From contig CAZJVJ010000004.1 of NCBI GenBank assembly GCA_964549635.1, positions 62,001-126,000 of the forward strand: a stretch of DNA of 64,000 nt, read 5' to 3'. The DNA is from VGNY01 sp964549635. GTDB lineage: Bacteria > Chloroflexota > Dehalococcoidia > GIF9 > UBA5629. Shown here piece by piece: positions 9,073 through 18,687 of the stretch; within the stretch, counting starts at the first letter, position 1; every line of letters begins with the position of its first letter. The notes beneath the pieces are model-generated. The model saw only the letters and a list, made by a program, of their open reading frames with translations. It was not told the origin of the DNA and made no database searches. The translations under genes were made by a program, and so were the position numbers.

Positions 9073-9569
9073 TGGCCGGAATGGGACAGGCTTCAGAAAT
9101 CAAGTTTATTGTTGACCATAATGTCGGCAAACTGGCGAAGTGGCTCAGGATAATGGGATATAATGCTGTGCTTTTTACTGAGAAGGATGACGGCCTGATG
9201 GTCAAAACTGCTTTAGCTCAAAATCGCGTTATTCTGACCAAGGACACGCAGATTATGAGGAGGCGTGTGGTAACAAGCGGGAGACTTAAGGTCATCCTAA
9301 TTGCGCACAGTGACCCAAAGGCACAATTGCGGCAGATTGTCGACGCCTTGAATCTGGACTACCAGTTCAGGCCTTTCTCTCTGTGTCTGGAGTGTAATGA
9401 GGTATTGATAGAGAAGAGCAAGGACCAGGTGCAAGAGCTGGTACCACCTTATGTTTTTAAGACTCGGAGCAAGTTTGTGGAGTGCCCCTCCTGCCATCGT
9501 ATCTATTGGCAGGGGACACATTGGGAAGCCATGAACCGGGAACTGAAAAGGCTAATGACAGGAAGTTAA
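9072..9569 (+). CDS. Mut7-C RNase domain protein with zinc ribbon
   Basis: A 165-residue cytoplasmic protein of the Mut7-C (DUF82) family. The N-terminal PIN-like half shows FIVDHNVGKLAKWLRIMGY and ILTKDTQIMRRR, with the acidic residues expected of this nuclease fold. The C-terminal half is a four-cysteine zinc ribbon (CLEC near residue 98 and CPSC near 137). Biochemical roles of stand-alone bacterial members are poorly defined; RNA cleavage or binding is the usual inference. Start overlaps the transporter stop by one base. Confidence 0.82.
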   Translation: MAGMGQASEIKFIVDHNVGKLAKWLRIMGYNAVLFTEKDDGLMVKTALAQNRVILTKDTQIMRRRVVTSGRLKVILIAHSDPKAQLRQIVDALNLDYQFRPFSLCLECNEVLIEKSKDQVQELVPPYVFKTRSKFVECPSCHRIYWQGTHWEAMNRELKRLMTGS

Positions 9570-9652
9570 TGTTAAAATGTCACTGTCAGCTTTGAAGGAC
9601 TCAGTGTGACACACGTGCTTATGGAATAGATTGTTGAGGTCACCTTAGGCAT

Positions 9653-11215
9653 ATGAAGGTTGTTACTTCGGAACAAATGCGAGAGATAGACCGCAATGCT
9701 GCCGGCATTGGGGTGACTACCGAGATATTGATGGAGAATGCCGGACGGGCCGTAGCCGAAGAGGCAAGGAAGCTTGTCGGCAGTGTCATTGGTAAGCATG
9801 TCTTGGTCATAGTTGGTCCGGGCAACAATGGTGGTGATGGTCTAGTTGCAGGACGTTACCTAGAAGATTGGGGAGCTGAAGTTACCGTTTACCTGTGCAG
9901 TCAGCGTCCATTAGATGACAAGAACCTGGCATTAGCTAAAGGGCGTGGCATACCTTTTGTTGAGGTTGACCAAGATGAAGGCTTTACCAGTCTGGACGAG
10001 CTTTTAGCTTCTTCAGAGATAGTGATTGATGCTGTATTTGGTACTGGCAGAAGTCGCGCTATTGGGGGTGTGTTCAAAGAGGTTCTTAGTAGATTATTAA
10101 CGGCCAAGGAAAAAAATTCTCAGCTTCTTATAGTGGCAGTGGATGTGCCTTCTGGACTTGATTCTGATACTGGAGCTGTTGACCCCGTCTGTCCCTTTGC
10201 GGACCTTACAGTTGCTCTAGGTTATCCAAAGCCTGGGCTATTCAACTTCCCGGGTGCAGAAAGAGCCGGTAAGGTTGTTATAGCTGACATCGGTATACCA
10301 CCACATTTAGCTGAACACGTGACCACTGAATTGATCACTGAGGGTTGGGTAAGGTCAGTGCTTCCCAAGCGCCCGCTCGATGCTAATAAAGGGAGTTTTG
10401 GCAGGGTGCTGGTGGTGGCGGGTTCGATTAACTACATAGGGGCTGCCTACCTGGCCTGCATGGGAGCGGCTAGAGTGGGGGCTGGTCTGGTGACGCTGTC
10501 CACTGCTTCGAGCCTTCAGCCGATTCTAGCAACGAAAATGACCGAGGTCACCTATGCTCCTCTGGCCGAGTCTGAAACTGGAATACTCGCTGCCGAGGCA
10601 ACCTCCATTTTAAAGCAGTGGTTGCCGGGATATGATGTTTTGCTTCTAGGCTGTGGATTAGGGCAGAGGTCACAGGTTGTGAAGTTTATCCAGTCTACTT
10701 TGTTCGAACTATCAAATAGTTTTCCGGCAACACTGGTGCTTGATGCAGATGCTTTGAATGTTTTAGCTCAAACACCGGGCTGGTGGCAGAAGCTGAATAA
10801 GGGTGCTATACTTACGCCGCATCCCGGTGAGATGGCACGGCTGACTGGGGTTTCAGTTGAGGAAGTGCAGCGAGGGCGTTTAGAAGTAGCCCTCAAAGCA
10901 TCTAGGCAATGGGGGAAAGTAGTTGTGCTCAAAGGGGCTTTTACAGTTGTGGCGTCACCTGATGGTCGGGCTAAGCTCAGCCAATTTGCCAACCCCGGGC
11001 TGGCGTCAGCAGGGACTGGCGATGTCCTTGCTGGAGTGATTGCTGGATTGGTAGCTCAGGGACTGACTCTTTTTGATGCGGCAGCCTGTGGTGTTTATCT
11101 CCATGGCCGGGCTGGCGAGATGGTGAGGCAAGAAATGGGCGACGCAGGTATGCTGGCAAGTGACCTTCTGCCGATTTTGCCTGAGGTGATTAAATGGCTT
11201 AAGCAGGAGAAATAA
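9653..11215 (+). CDS. nnr: Bifunctional NAD(P)H-hydrate epimerase / ADP-dependent NAD(P)H-hydrate dehydratase
   Basis: Fused metabolite-repair enzyme of 520 residues that rescues hydrated NADH and NADPH. Residues about 1-215 are the YjeF_N epimerase, with GPGNNGGDGLVAGRYL and VDVPSGLDSD. Residues about 230-515 are the ribokinase-like dehydratase, with the nucleotide-binding GTGDVLAG segment near residue 460. Length is typical for the fused form. It precedes coaX and coaBC on the same strand, so this stretch handles nicotinamide and CoA cofactor upkeep. Upstream gap of 83 bp shows no clear promoter. Confidence 0.93.
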   Translation: MKVVTSEQMREIDRNAAGIGVTTEILMENAGRAVAEEARKLVGSVIGKHVLVIVGPGNNGGDGLVAGRYLEDWGAEVTVYLCSQRPLDDKNLALAKGRGIPFVEVDQDEGFTSLDELLASSEIVIDAVFGTGRSRAIGGVFKEVLSRLLTAKEKNSQLLIVAVDVPSGLDSDTGAVDPVCPFADLTVALGYPKPGLFNFPGAERAGKVVIADIGIPPHLAEHVTTELITEGWVRSVLPKRPLDANKGSFGRVLVVAGSINYIGAAYLACMGAARVGAGLVTLSTASSLQPILATKMTEVTYAPLAESETGILAAEATSILKQWLPGYDVLLLGCGLGQRSQVVKFIQSTLFELSNSFPATLVLDADALNVLAQTPGWWQKLNKGAILTPHPGEMARLTGVSVEEVQRGRLEVALKASRQWGKVVVLKGAFTVVASPDGRAKLSQFANPGLASAGTGDVLAGVIAGLVAQGLTLFDAAACGVYLHGRAGEMVRQEMGDAGMLASDLLPILPEVIKWLKQEK

Positions 11216-11239
11216 CCTAGGAAATGACAGAGGCGGGTT

Positions 11240-12013
11240 ATGTTGTTAGCGATAGACATAGGTAATACAAATATCACCATCGGCGTTTTTGAAGATAGCA
11301 GGTTAAAGGGTACGTGGCGGATAGCCACCGGTGTGCATCGGATGCCAGATGAGTATGCTAGTTTGATGCTCAATCTTTTTGAGCGTCACGGTATCGGGGC
11401 TTCACAGATTACCGATGTGGTGTTATGCAGCGTTGTCCCCCCGCTGGTAGGCGTTTTTGAGGAAGTCTGCCGGCGCTATCTGAAGGTTTCACCCTTGGTA
11501 GTGGAGGCCGGGGTGAAGACGGGTGTGCGTATCAGTATGGACAATCCGAGGGAAGTCGGGGCTGACCGAATAGTTAACGCTGTAGCTGCACATCATTTGT
11601 ACGGTGGCCCGGTGATTGTCATTGACCTGGGTACTGCCACCACATTTGATGCTGTATCCAAAGAGGGTGATTACCTCGGCGGGGCTATTGCCCCTGGGAT
11701 TGCTATTGCCACTGAAGCCCTGTTTACCCGTACGGCAGTGTTGCCTCGTGTTGAGTTAACCCATCCCAAACGGGCTATCGGCAGGAATACTGTGGCAGCT
11801 ATGCAATCAGGTATCGTCTTCGGTTATGCTGGGTTAATTGAGGGTGTGGTGGGGCGGATTAAGCAGGAACTTGGAGGCGTGGTGAGAGTAGTAGCTACCG
11901 GGGGCTACGCTGAGCTTCTGGCGAGGGAAACACAGGTGATCGAAGTAGTAAACCCAAATCTGACACTCGAGGGTTTGCGCTTGATTTATGAAATGAACAA
12001 GGCCAAGGATTAA
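11240..12013 (+). CDS. coaX: Type III pantothenate kinase
   Basis: First enzyme of CoA synthesis, 257 residues, phosphorylating pantothenate with ATP. It belongs to the ASKHA fold: the phosphate-1 motif DIGNTNITIG is at the N-terminus, VIDLGTATTFDA is near residue 130, and GGAIAPGI follows. An AGAGGCGG site precedes the ATG. It is 4 bp upstream of coaBC, so the two CoA genes form a unit. Confidence 0.95.
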   Translation: MLLAIDIGNTNITIGVFEDSRLKGTWRIATGVHRMPDEYASLMLNLFERHGIGASQITDVVLCSVVPPLVGVFEEVCRRYLKVSPLVVEAGVKTGVRISMDNPREVGADRIVNAVAAHHLYGGPVIVIDLGTATTFDAVSKEGDYLGGAIAPGIAIATEALFTRTAVLPRVELTHPKRAIGRNTVAAMQSGIVFGYAGLIEGVVGRIKQELGGVVRVVATGGYAELLARETQVIEVVNPNLTLEGLRLIYEMNKAKD

Positions 12014-12017
12014 GGGT

Positions 12018-13214
12018 ATGGTTCTGAAAGGCAAGACCGTGGTTCTGGGTGTGACAGGCAGTATCGCTGCCTATAAAGCTGCTGACCTGGCTAGCCAGTT
12101 GACGCAAGCTGGAGCAAAAGTTGAGGTCATAATGACTGAAGCTGCTACCGAGTTTGTAACGCCACTGACCTTTCGCAACATAACCGGCAGACCAGTGGTT
12201 ACCAAAATGTTCGAGCTGGCTTCTGAGTTCAGTGTGGAGCATGTGGCCCTGGCTGAAGCTGCTGATGTGGTTGTAATAGCGCCGGCCACAGCCAACATAA
12301 TAGCCAAGCTGGCTGCTGGCATCGCTGACGACATGTTATGCTGTACAGTGCTGGCGACGAAAGCACCGGTCATACTGGCTCCAGCAATGCATGCTGGCAT
12401 GTATGAAAACCAGATAACTCAGGATAACCTGGCCAAGTTGCGGGCTCGCAATTTTACTATTGTCGGCCCGGCCCATGGGCGACTTGCTTCTGGTGGGGTG
12501 GGTTGGGGGCGTCTAATCGATGTGAGTGAAATTCTGGGCATAATCTGTCAGGTGCTGGGCAAGAGTGGGGATTTGGCTGGTCGGAAAATTGTGGTCACTG
12601 CCGGTGGCACTCAGGAGCCGGTTGACCCGGTCAGGTGTTTGACAAATCGCTCTTCAGGAAAAATGGGTTATGCTCTAGCAGAGGCAGCCAGAGACAGGGG
12701 GGCCTCTGTGGTATTGGTGAGTGCGCCATGTGCACTTGCCAAGCCAGCTGGTGTGGAGGTTATTAATGTAGGGACCGCCCAGGAAATGTATGAGGCGGTG
12801 AAGAAGGCTGTGGATAAAGCTGATGCCCTTATCATGGCAGCGGCAGTAGCTGATTACCGACCCAAGAGCGTTTCCAAAAGCAAGATAAAACGCCAGAAAG
12901 TTGCCAGTTTGACGCTGGAGCTGGAGAGGACACCTGATATACTGGGAGAGACGAGGGGAAAGTTTATCAGGGTCGGTTTTGCTGCGGAAAGTGAGGACCT
13001 GCTGGTCAATGCCACCGACAAGCTGCGCAAGAAGCAGCTAGACCTGATCGTGGCCAATGATATTACGATGAAGGGTAGCGGCATAGGTGCTGATACCAAT
13101 CAGGTAGCGATAATCAGCAGAGACGGTAAGGTCGAAGAGTTACCGCTTTTGCCAAAAAGGGAGGTGGCAGATCAAGTTTTAGATAGAGTGGTAAAATTAC
13201 TCAAATCAAAGTAG
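12018..13214 (+). CDS. coaBC: Bifunctional phosphopantothenoylcysteine decarboxylase / phosphopantothenate-cysteine ligase
   Basis: CoA biosynthesis enzyme, 398 residues. The N-terminal FMN-binding CoaC half begins VVLGVTGSIAAYKAADL and carries the VEHVALA segment with the expected active-site histidine, followed by APAMHAGMY. The C-terminal CoaB half has VTAGGTQEPVDPVR near residue 195 and the AAAVADYRP motif near 275. Length is normal for the fusion. The start is 4 bp after coaX, with an AAGGATTAAGGG site. Confidence 0.95.
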   Translation: MVLKGKTVVLGVTGSIAAYKAADLASQLTQAGAKVEVIMTEAATEFVTPLTFRNITGRPVVTKMFELASEFSVEHVALAEAADVVVIAPATANIIAKLAAGIADDMLCCTVLATKAPVILAPAMHAGMYENQITQDNLAKLRARNFTIVGPAHGRLASGGVGWGRLIDVSEILGIICQVLGKSGDLAGRKIVVTAGGTQEPVDPVRCLTNRSSGKMGYALAEAARDRGASVVLVSAPCALAKPAGVEVINVGTAQEMYEAVKKAVDKADALIMAAAVADYRPKSVSKSKIKRQKVASLTLELERTPDILGETRGKFIRVGFAAESEDLLVNATDKLRKKQLDLIVANDITMKGSGIGADTNQVAIISRDGKVEELPLLPKREVADQVLDRVVKLLKSK

Positions 13215-13260
13215 TCGGATTACCGTTGTAATTTAGACTTGTGGTCATAAACTGTTGCAG

Positions 13261-13280
13261 TGCGAGGCTTTAGCCTCGCA
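13261..13280 (+). other. Short perfect hairpin in the valS leader
   Basis: TGCGAGGC and GCCTCGCA form an 8-bp stem around a TTTA loop, 23 bp before the valS start and just upstream of its ATCGAGG ribosome binding site. No T tract follows. It could separate coaBC from valS or affect valS translation. There is no room for a T-box in the 89-bp gap. Confidence 0.45.
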
Positions 13281-13303
13281 ATCATATTATCGAGGTTTGC
13301 GAT

Positions 13304-16021
13304 ATGAGTGAGATTCCGAAGGTGTATGAACCAGGTAAGGTCGAACAGAAGTGGTATAGCTTCTGGATGGAGCGTGGTTACTTTATCCCGAAGATAGACC
13401 GCAACCGCAAGCCGTTCGTCATCATTATGCCACCGCCTAATGTCACCGGTGAGTTGCATCTGGGACATGCCCTGACGGCTACCCTGGAAGATATTATGAT
13501 CAGGTGGCATCGGATGAGAGGTGAGCCAACTCTTTGGCTGCCGGGGGTTGACCATGCCGGCATTGCCACCCAGGTGGTGGTGGAACAGAAGCTGGCTGAG
13601 GAAGGTCTAGACAGGCATAAGCTGGGCAGAGAGAAGTTCATTGAGCGCGTTTGGGAATGGGTGAACAAATCACGGCAGGCAATTACCTATCAGCATCAGA
13701 GGCTAGGCGCTTCCTGTGATTGGAGCAGGGAGCGTTTTACGCTCGATGAAGGGCCAAGCCGGGCGGTGCGCACAGCCTTTGTTCGCCTGTATAACAAAGG
13801 GCTGATTTATCGAGGTGAGCGGATTATAAACTGGTGTCCCCGTTGCCAGACTGCCTTGTCAGATTTGGAAGTGCAGCATAAGGATATAACTGGTCATCTG
13901 TATTATCTGCGCTATCCCTTTGCCGATGGGGATGGCTACATCACCGTGGCGACTACCAGACCTGAGACCTATCTGGGCGATAGTGCAGTGGCAGTGAATC
14001 CGGCAGACAGTCGTTTTGAAGGGCTGGTCGGGAGGAAGGTTGTTTTGCCCTTCATTGGCAGAGTTGTTCCTATTATAACTGACAGTGCTGTAGACACCTC
14101 CTTCGGCACCGGTGCGGTGAAGATTACTCCAGGGCATGACCCGGTGGACTTTGAGGTATCAGAACGGCAGGGTCTGGAGATGATAAATATATTGAATCCT
14201 GATGCTACCATGAATGAAGCCGCTGGTCCTTATGCCGGGCTTGACCGTTTTGCCTGCCGTGAAAGGGTGCTGGCTGATTTCCAAAAGGCGGGGTTGCTGG
14301 AAAAAATTGAGCCACATTCCCATTCAGTGGGACACTGTGACCGTTGCCAAACGATGATAGAACCTCAGGTCAGCAAACAGTGGTTTGTCAAGGTGGCACC
14401 ACTGGCTGAAGCAGCCATAGAAGCGGTTGCTGATAAGAGGATTGTCATAATTCCGGAGCGTTTCACTAAAGTCTATCTGAACTGGATGGAGAATATACGT
14501 GATTGGTGCATCAGCCGGCAGTTGTGGTGGGGTCATCGGATCCCGGTGTGGTATTGCCGCAGATGTACGGAATTAACTGTTTCAGTCGATGAACCTTTGA
14601 GCTGCAGCCATTGCGGCTCTGCGGATATCTTTCAGGACCCTGATGTGCTCGATACATGGTTCAGCTCAGCATTGTGGCCACACTCGACTTTAGGCTGGCC
14701 AGATGCCACCGATGACCTAACTTATTTTTACCCTACAACGGTTATGGAAACTGGTTATGACATACTATTTTTCTGGGTTGCCAGGATGATTATGATGGGG
14801 CTCGAGGACACCGGTGAAATTCCGTTCCACACCGTCTATCTACACGGGCTGATTCGCGACGAAAAGGGCGAGAAGATGAGCAAGATGCGGGGTAATGTTT
14901 TGAGCCCCATAGATGTTATAGAAGAGTATGGTACTGACGCTCTTCGTTTTGCGGTAACTGTCGGAACCTCCCCGGGGAACGATGTCAACCTGGGCAAGCA
15001 CAGGTTGGAAACTGGACGTAATTTTGCCAACAAACTGTGGAATGCCGCCAGGTTTGTGTGTCAGAGCCTCGATGCTGAGCCAGTAAAAGGGCAGGCCTTA
15101 AAGGATGTTGCGTTGCTGGCGCGGTTGAAGGGGGTAGACTTGTGGCGGGCATTGTTGACGCAGGTGGTGGCGCGAGGAGAGCCGATAGAAGACCGCTGGA
15201 TTTTGAGTCGGCTAAACAGACTTATATTCAGTGTAAATGAGTTGCTGTCGAATTTCCAGTTTGGTGAAGCTGAGCGACAGATACACGATTTTTTCTGGGG
15301 CGAGTTTTGCGACTGGTATATCGAGATAGCTAAAATCCGTTTGTCTCGGCCGAATTCTTCCCCTGTTCCAGTTTTATCGCTCGTTCTGGAAACGACTCTT
15401 CGCCTTCTCCATCCCTTCATGCCATTCATCACTGAGGAGCTGTGGCAGAACTTAAAACGGCGTTTACCCAATGGTAGTCTTGCTACAGATTCCATAATGA
15501 TTGCACCATATCCGGCTGGCAATGGGGAAGCTTTTGATCTTGAGTCTGAGCGAGTGATGGAGTCGGTGATAGAAATCATTCGCTCGATACGAAATGCGCG
15601 GGCGGAGCACAAAGTCGAGGCGGCCAGGTGGATTGAAGCTCGCATTTATACTGATAGGCTTCAAGCGGCTATAGCTTCGAAGTCTGAGGTTATTGAGAAA
15701 CTGGCTAAAGCCCGGCCGCTGGCTGTTTTGAGTCGCCAGCAGCGTGAGGTAGGGGAGGAAAAGGCGCTGGTGCTGGTGTTGAAGGAAGCTGAGGTGGTTT
15801 TGCCCTGGGCTGGCATGGTCGATGTGGCTGCTGAGAGGAAACGCTTGGAGGCTGAAGCGGTCGTGATGCAAAGGGAAATTGAGCGTCTGGAAACAAGGCT
15901 GAAAGACGAAACCTTTCTGTCCAGGGCACCGGCGGCGGTGGTGGAGAAAGAGCAGAGCAAACTTCAGTCCTACAAAGATAAACTGTTGAGACTACAGCAG
16001 GAATTGCAACAGCTTGGCTAG
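13304..16021 (+). CDS. valS: Valyl-tRNA synthetase
   Basis: Class Ia synthetase of 905 residues charging tRNA-Val. The HIGH-type motif appears as GELHLGHA near residue 45 and the KMSKS-type loop as GEKMSKMRGN near residue 523. The editing domain lies between them and includes TTRPETYLGD. Zinc-type cysteine pairs are visible (CPRC, CDRC, CRRC, CSHC). The last 70 residues are the charged coiled-coil tRNA arm. It ends 11 bp from the convergent neighbour. Confidence 0.97.
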   Translation: MSEIPKVYEPGKVEQKWYSFWMERGYFIPKIDRNRKPFVIIMPPPNVTGELHLGHALTATLEDIMIRWHRMRGEPTLWLPGVDHAGIATQVVVEQKLAEEGLDRHKLGREKFIERVWEWVNKSRQAITYQHQRLGASCDWSRERFTLDEGPSRAVRTAFVRLYNKGLIYRGERIINWCPRCQTALSDLEVQHKDITGHLYYLRYPFADGDGYITVATTRPETYLGDSAVAVNPADSRFEGLVGRKVVLPFIGRVVPIITDSAVDTSFGTGAVKITPGHDPVDFEVSERQGLEMINILNPDATMNEAAGPYAGLDRFACRERVLADFQKAGLLEKIEPHSHSVGHCDRCQTMIEPQVSKQWFVKVAPLAEAAIEAVADKRIVIIPERFTKVYLNWMENIRDWCISRQLWWGHRIPVWYCRRCTELTVSVDEPLSCSHCGSADIFQDPDVLDTWFSSALWPHSTLGWPDATDDLTYFYPTTVMETGYDILFFWVARMIMMGLEDTGEIPFHTVYLHGLIRDEKGEKMSKMRGNVLSPIDVIEEYGTDALRFAVTVGTSPGNDVNLGKHRLETGRNFANKLWNAARFVCQSLDAEPVKGQALKDVALLARLKGVDLWRALLTQVVARGEPIEDRWILSRLNRLIFSVNELLSNFQFGEAERQIHDFFWGEFCDWYIEIAKIRLSRPNSSPVPVLSLVLETTLRLLHPFMPFITEELWQNLKRRLPNGSLATDSIMIAPYPAGNGEAFDLESERVMESVIEIIRSIRNARAEHKVEAARWIEARIYTDRLQAAIASKSEVIEKLAKARPLAVLSRQQREVGEEKALVLVLKEAEVVLPWAGMVDVAAERKRLEAEAVVMQREIERLETRLKDETFLSRAPAAVVEKEQSKLQSYKDKLLRLQQELQQLG

Positions 16022-16032
16022 ATGTCGTAGCC

Positions 16033-16773
16033 TTATTTGGCTTCATCAGTGGCTCGAGATGACTGTCGAAGCTGGCTAATCATGCTTCTGGCTGCCATTT
16101 CATTTTGTATCCTTGTCAGGGCTTTCCTGGTGTCGCTGGCTACACGTGACTTATCACATATTTTAAGACGATACTTGAACAGCCAGTAAGTGAATTCTTT
16201 AAATTCGGTCAGGGTCATAGACTTTCGTTTGGGGAGTCGCTTTTCTTTTCTGAAGCTGTCCAGCAAGGTTTGCTGGTCCTTACCGTAAATCCGATAGTAT
16301 GCCTTGTCATGTATATCGTCCTGTCTGTTGTAGCCTAAAGCTCTGCGCTCCTTGCGGACCTCATCAACTACGGCCGCAATTAGGGCCTCTTCCGCCAGGA
16401 CTCCATAAAGGTAGTTTAAATAGGCCTTATATTTGGCTGGTCCGATCAGTCTTTTGAACTCCTCGCTGGATAGCTCCACAGGTGGCTGGTGGAAGAACAG
16501 GAGATCGATCTTCTCCTTTTCTGGGATAAACTCGCTGATTTCGTGACATAGACGCTCAGCCAATAACAGCCAGTCAAAAGCCTCGCCGTTGATTAAATAG
16601 CGGTAGTGCCGTCCTTGGTAGTTCTCCTCAGGACTTTTCCACAACCTGATAGCCTCGAGCACGGCCAGATACCAGTGCTTACCGCTGGCAACTGAGCGCT
16701 TAAGGTGCTCGATTGTTCTGGCATCAGCTTCAGTCCGTGTATTTGAGCTATCTTTAGACTCTTCAAATACCAT
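16033..16773 (-). CDS. Unrecognised 246-residue cytoplasmic protein
   Basis: I do not recognise this family. The protein is soluble, rich in charged residues and probably alpha-helical. Notable segments are GKHWYLAVLEAIRLW near residue 32, HYRYLINGEAFDWLLLAERL near 56 and a basic C-terminal third. There is no signal peptide and no cysteine cluster. It is convergent with valS and downstream of polX, separated from polX by a terminator, so it probably has its own promoter. A 7-bp hairpin (16799-16805 with 16813-16819) lies upstream of its start, and the start itself lacks a clear ribosome binding site. Confidence 0.7.
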   Translation of the reverse strand: MVFEESKDSSNTRTEADARTIEHLKRSVASGKHWYLAVLEAIRLWKSPEENYQGRHYRYLINGEAFDWLLLAERLCHEISEFIPEKEKIDLLFFHQPPVELSSEEFKRLIGPAKYKAYLNYLYGVLAEEALIAAVVDEVRKERRALGYNRQDDIHDKAYYRIYGKDQQTLLDSFRKEKRLPKRKSMTLTEFKEFTYWLFKYRLKICDKSRVASDTRKALTRIQNEMAARSMISQLRQSSRATDEAK

Positions 16774-16854
16774 TTTTGAAAGTTCTTTTAATAATGCGGT
16801 GATGGGACTTCACCATCACGAGCCCTAATCGAGTTCAAATTACATCCCTTTTTG

Positions 16855-16887
16855 AAAAAAGGCGGTTGTCGTTAGCTACCGCCTTTT
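16855..16887 (-). terminator. Terminator of polX
   Basis: On the minus strand AAAAGGCGGT pairs with ACCGCCTTTT across an 11-nt loop, and a T run continues after the stem. The 5' arm of the stem contains the polX stop codon. The structure is nearly symmetric, so it could also work on the plus strand. Confidence 0.8.
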
Positions 16888-18597
16888 CAGGAATGCCAGT
16901 ATTTCTTCTAAAGGTCTGGTGTTAAGTATGTGTTGCGGCTGGCACCAGCCGCGTCTAGCAATGCCGATTCCGTAACGCATAAAACCAAGCTGGGCAGTGC
17001 TGTGGGCATCTGTGCCCAGGATCAGCTTCACGCCCAATTCCCGTGCCCGATAAATGTAGGTATCTTTCAAATCGAGTCGGCTGGGCATGGCGTTTATTTC
17101 CAGCGCCTTATCGTACTTAACTGCAGCCCGGAAGACAGCTTCCATGTCAATAGCTACTGGCTCCCTCTCCCCGAGTAGCCGACAGGTTGGATGGGCGACG
17201 ACATCAATGTGAGGGTTTTCTAAAGCGCCGAGGATACGCCTGGTTATGATTTCCTGAGGTTGTCCCATAGCTGAATGAATAGCAGCGATTACAATATCTA
17301 GTTCTCCCAGGAGTTCAATAGGCAGGTCTATACTGCCATCAGCCCGAATGTCAACCTCTATGCCGGTAAGGAGACGAATGCTATTAAGGTGCTGATTCAA
17401 ACGCCTGATGTCATCAATCTGCTGGTGCAGCCTTTCCACATTTAGTCCGCGGGCAATACCTCTTCCCGCGGAATGGTCAGTGATTGCCAGATACTGGTAA
17501 CCCATGGCTTTAGCTGCTATAGCCATAGCTTCGATGGAATCATGGCCATCGCTCCAGTGAGTGTGAACATGGATGTCTCCTTTTATATCCTGCAGTTCCA
17601 CCAGTCTGGGGACGGCATTCTCCTCAGCCAGCTCTATCTCCCCCATGTCCTCTCTTAACTCTGGTGGTATATACTGGAGGCCCAGTCGGCGGTAGAAGTC
17701 CTGTTCGGTGGTAAATTTTTCCAGCCTGCCTGTGGCTAGGTCGGTGATGCCGTATTCGCTTAATTTGAGCCCCTGCTTTTGGCCCCTCAGCCTCAGGGCA
17801 ATATTGTGTTGCTTGCTGCCGGTGAAATACTGCAGGAGCGAACCGAAGGAGTCGTGCTCCACCATTCTCAAATCAGCCTGAAGACCGCCGGGTAGGATGA
17901 CGCTGGCTTTGGTAGGACCTTTAGCCAGCACCTCCCTTATTTGTGGCAATGCAACGAAGGCATTAATGACCTCTTCCGGGTTATCGGCGGTGCCCATGAG
18001 GTCGATATCGCCCACGGTCTCTTTAAAGCGGCGCAAGCTGCCGGCGGTGGTAAGGTTCTTAACGCCTGGCAGGGGACGGAGGGCATTTAAGACCTCCTCC
18101 ACCACAGGCAGGGCTTCTCCGATGGGTATGCGCTGGTCCTTGCGGCGCAGAGCCTGGATTTGCTGAAGGATGTTATCAGCCGTCTTATCGCCGAGGCGAA
18201 ATAGCTTGGCCACTCTGCCGTCCTTGATGGCCTGTTCAAGCTCATCGACAGATTTGATGCCCAGTTCGCTGGACAGCCGCTTGGCTGTCTTTGGTCCTAT
18301 ACCTGGTATTTCAAGCAAGGTGGTGATGCCTTCGGGGAACTCGGCTTTTAGTTCTTCATAGATGCGTAGCTTGCCTGTTGTCACGAGCTCGACAGTCTTC
18401 TTGGCGATTGCCTCGCCGACGCCGGGTATAGTCTGCAGATCCTCGCCTTCTTCAAGCATGATTTCAATCTCTTTAGGCAGATGCTCGATGGCTCTGGCGG
18501 CGCGCTGGTAGGCGCGGACCTTGAACGGGTTTTCCCCCTTAAGCTCCAGCAAATCAGCCATATCCTGAAAGACTTTAGCGATTTCAGTGTTTTTCAT
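16876..18597 (-). CDS. polX: DNA polymerase/3'-5' exonuclease PolX
   Basis: Family X repair polymerase of 573 residues. The N-terminal 8-kDa and helix-hairpin-helix regions show LQTIPGVGEAIAKK and LLEIPGIGPKTAKRL. The polymerase palm has GSLRRFKETVGDIDLM near residue 186, containing the catalytic aspartates. The C-terminal PHP domain has metal-ligand motifs DIHVHTHWSDGHDS, AITDHSAG, HPTCR and GTDAHS, which give nuclease activity in known members. It acts in base excision and gap-filling repair. Start ATG 18597 is followed by the usual NTEIAKVFQDMADLLEL. Complete and typical in length. Confidence 0.95.
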   Translation of the reverse strand: MKNTEIAKVFQDMADLLELKGENPFKVRAYQRAARAIEHLPKEIEIMLEEGEDLQTIPGVGEAIAKKTVELVTTGKLRIYEELKAEFPEGITTLLEIPGIGPKTAKRLSSELGIKSVDELEQAIKDGRVAKLFRLGDKTADNILQQIQALRRKDQRIPIGEALPVVEEVLNALRPLPGVKNLTTAGSLRRFKETVGDIDLMGTADNPEEVINAFVALPQIREVLAKGPTKASVILPGGLQADLRMVEHDSFGSLLQYFTGSKQHNIALRLRGQKQGLKLSEYGITDLATGRLEKFTTEQDFYRRLGLQYIPPELREDMGEIELAEENAVPRLVELQDIKGDIHVHTHWSDGHDSIEAMAIAAKAMGYQYLAITDHSAGRGIARGLNVERLHQQIDDIRRLNQHLNSIRLLTGIEVDIRADGSIDLPIELLGELDIVIAAIHSAMGQPQEIITRRILGALENPHIDVVAHPTCRLLGEREPVAIDMEAVFRAAVKYDKALEINAMPSRLDLKDTYIYRARELGVKLILGTDAHSTAQLGFMRYGIGIARRGWCQPQHILNTRPLEEILAFLKRR

Positions 18598-18687
18598 TGG
18601 CCGTATATCAATAGTATAGGCTGAGCGGGGCGTATGTGCAATCGGGAGTTTTTTAGGCGCAACTGTCCAAGGCTTTGATTTTGCGCC

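Noticed and set aside
13215..13303. T-box leader for valS
   Set aside because: The 89-bp gap is too short and has no T-box consensus or terminator; only an 8-bp hairpin.
15061..15645. 194-residue minus-strand open frame inside valS
   Set aside because: Antisense shadow of valS; no motif and no start signal.
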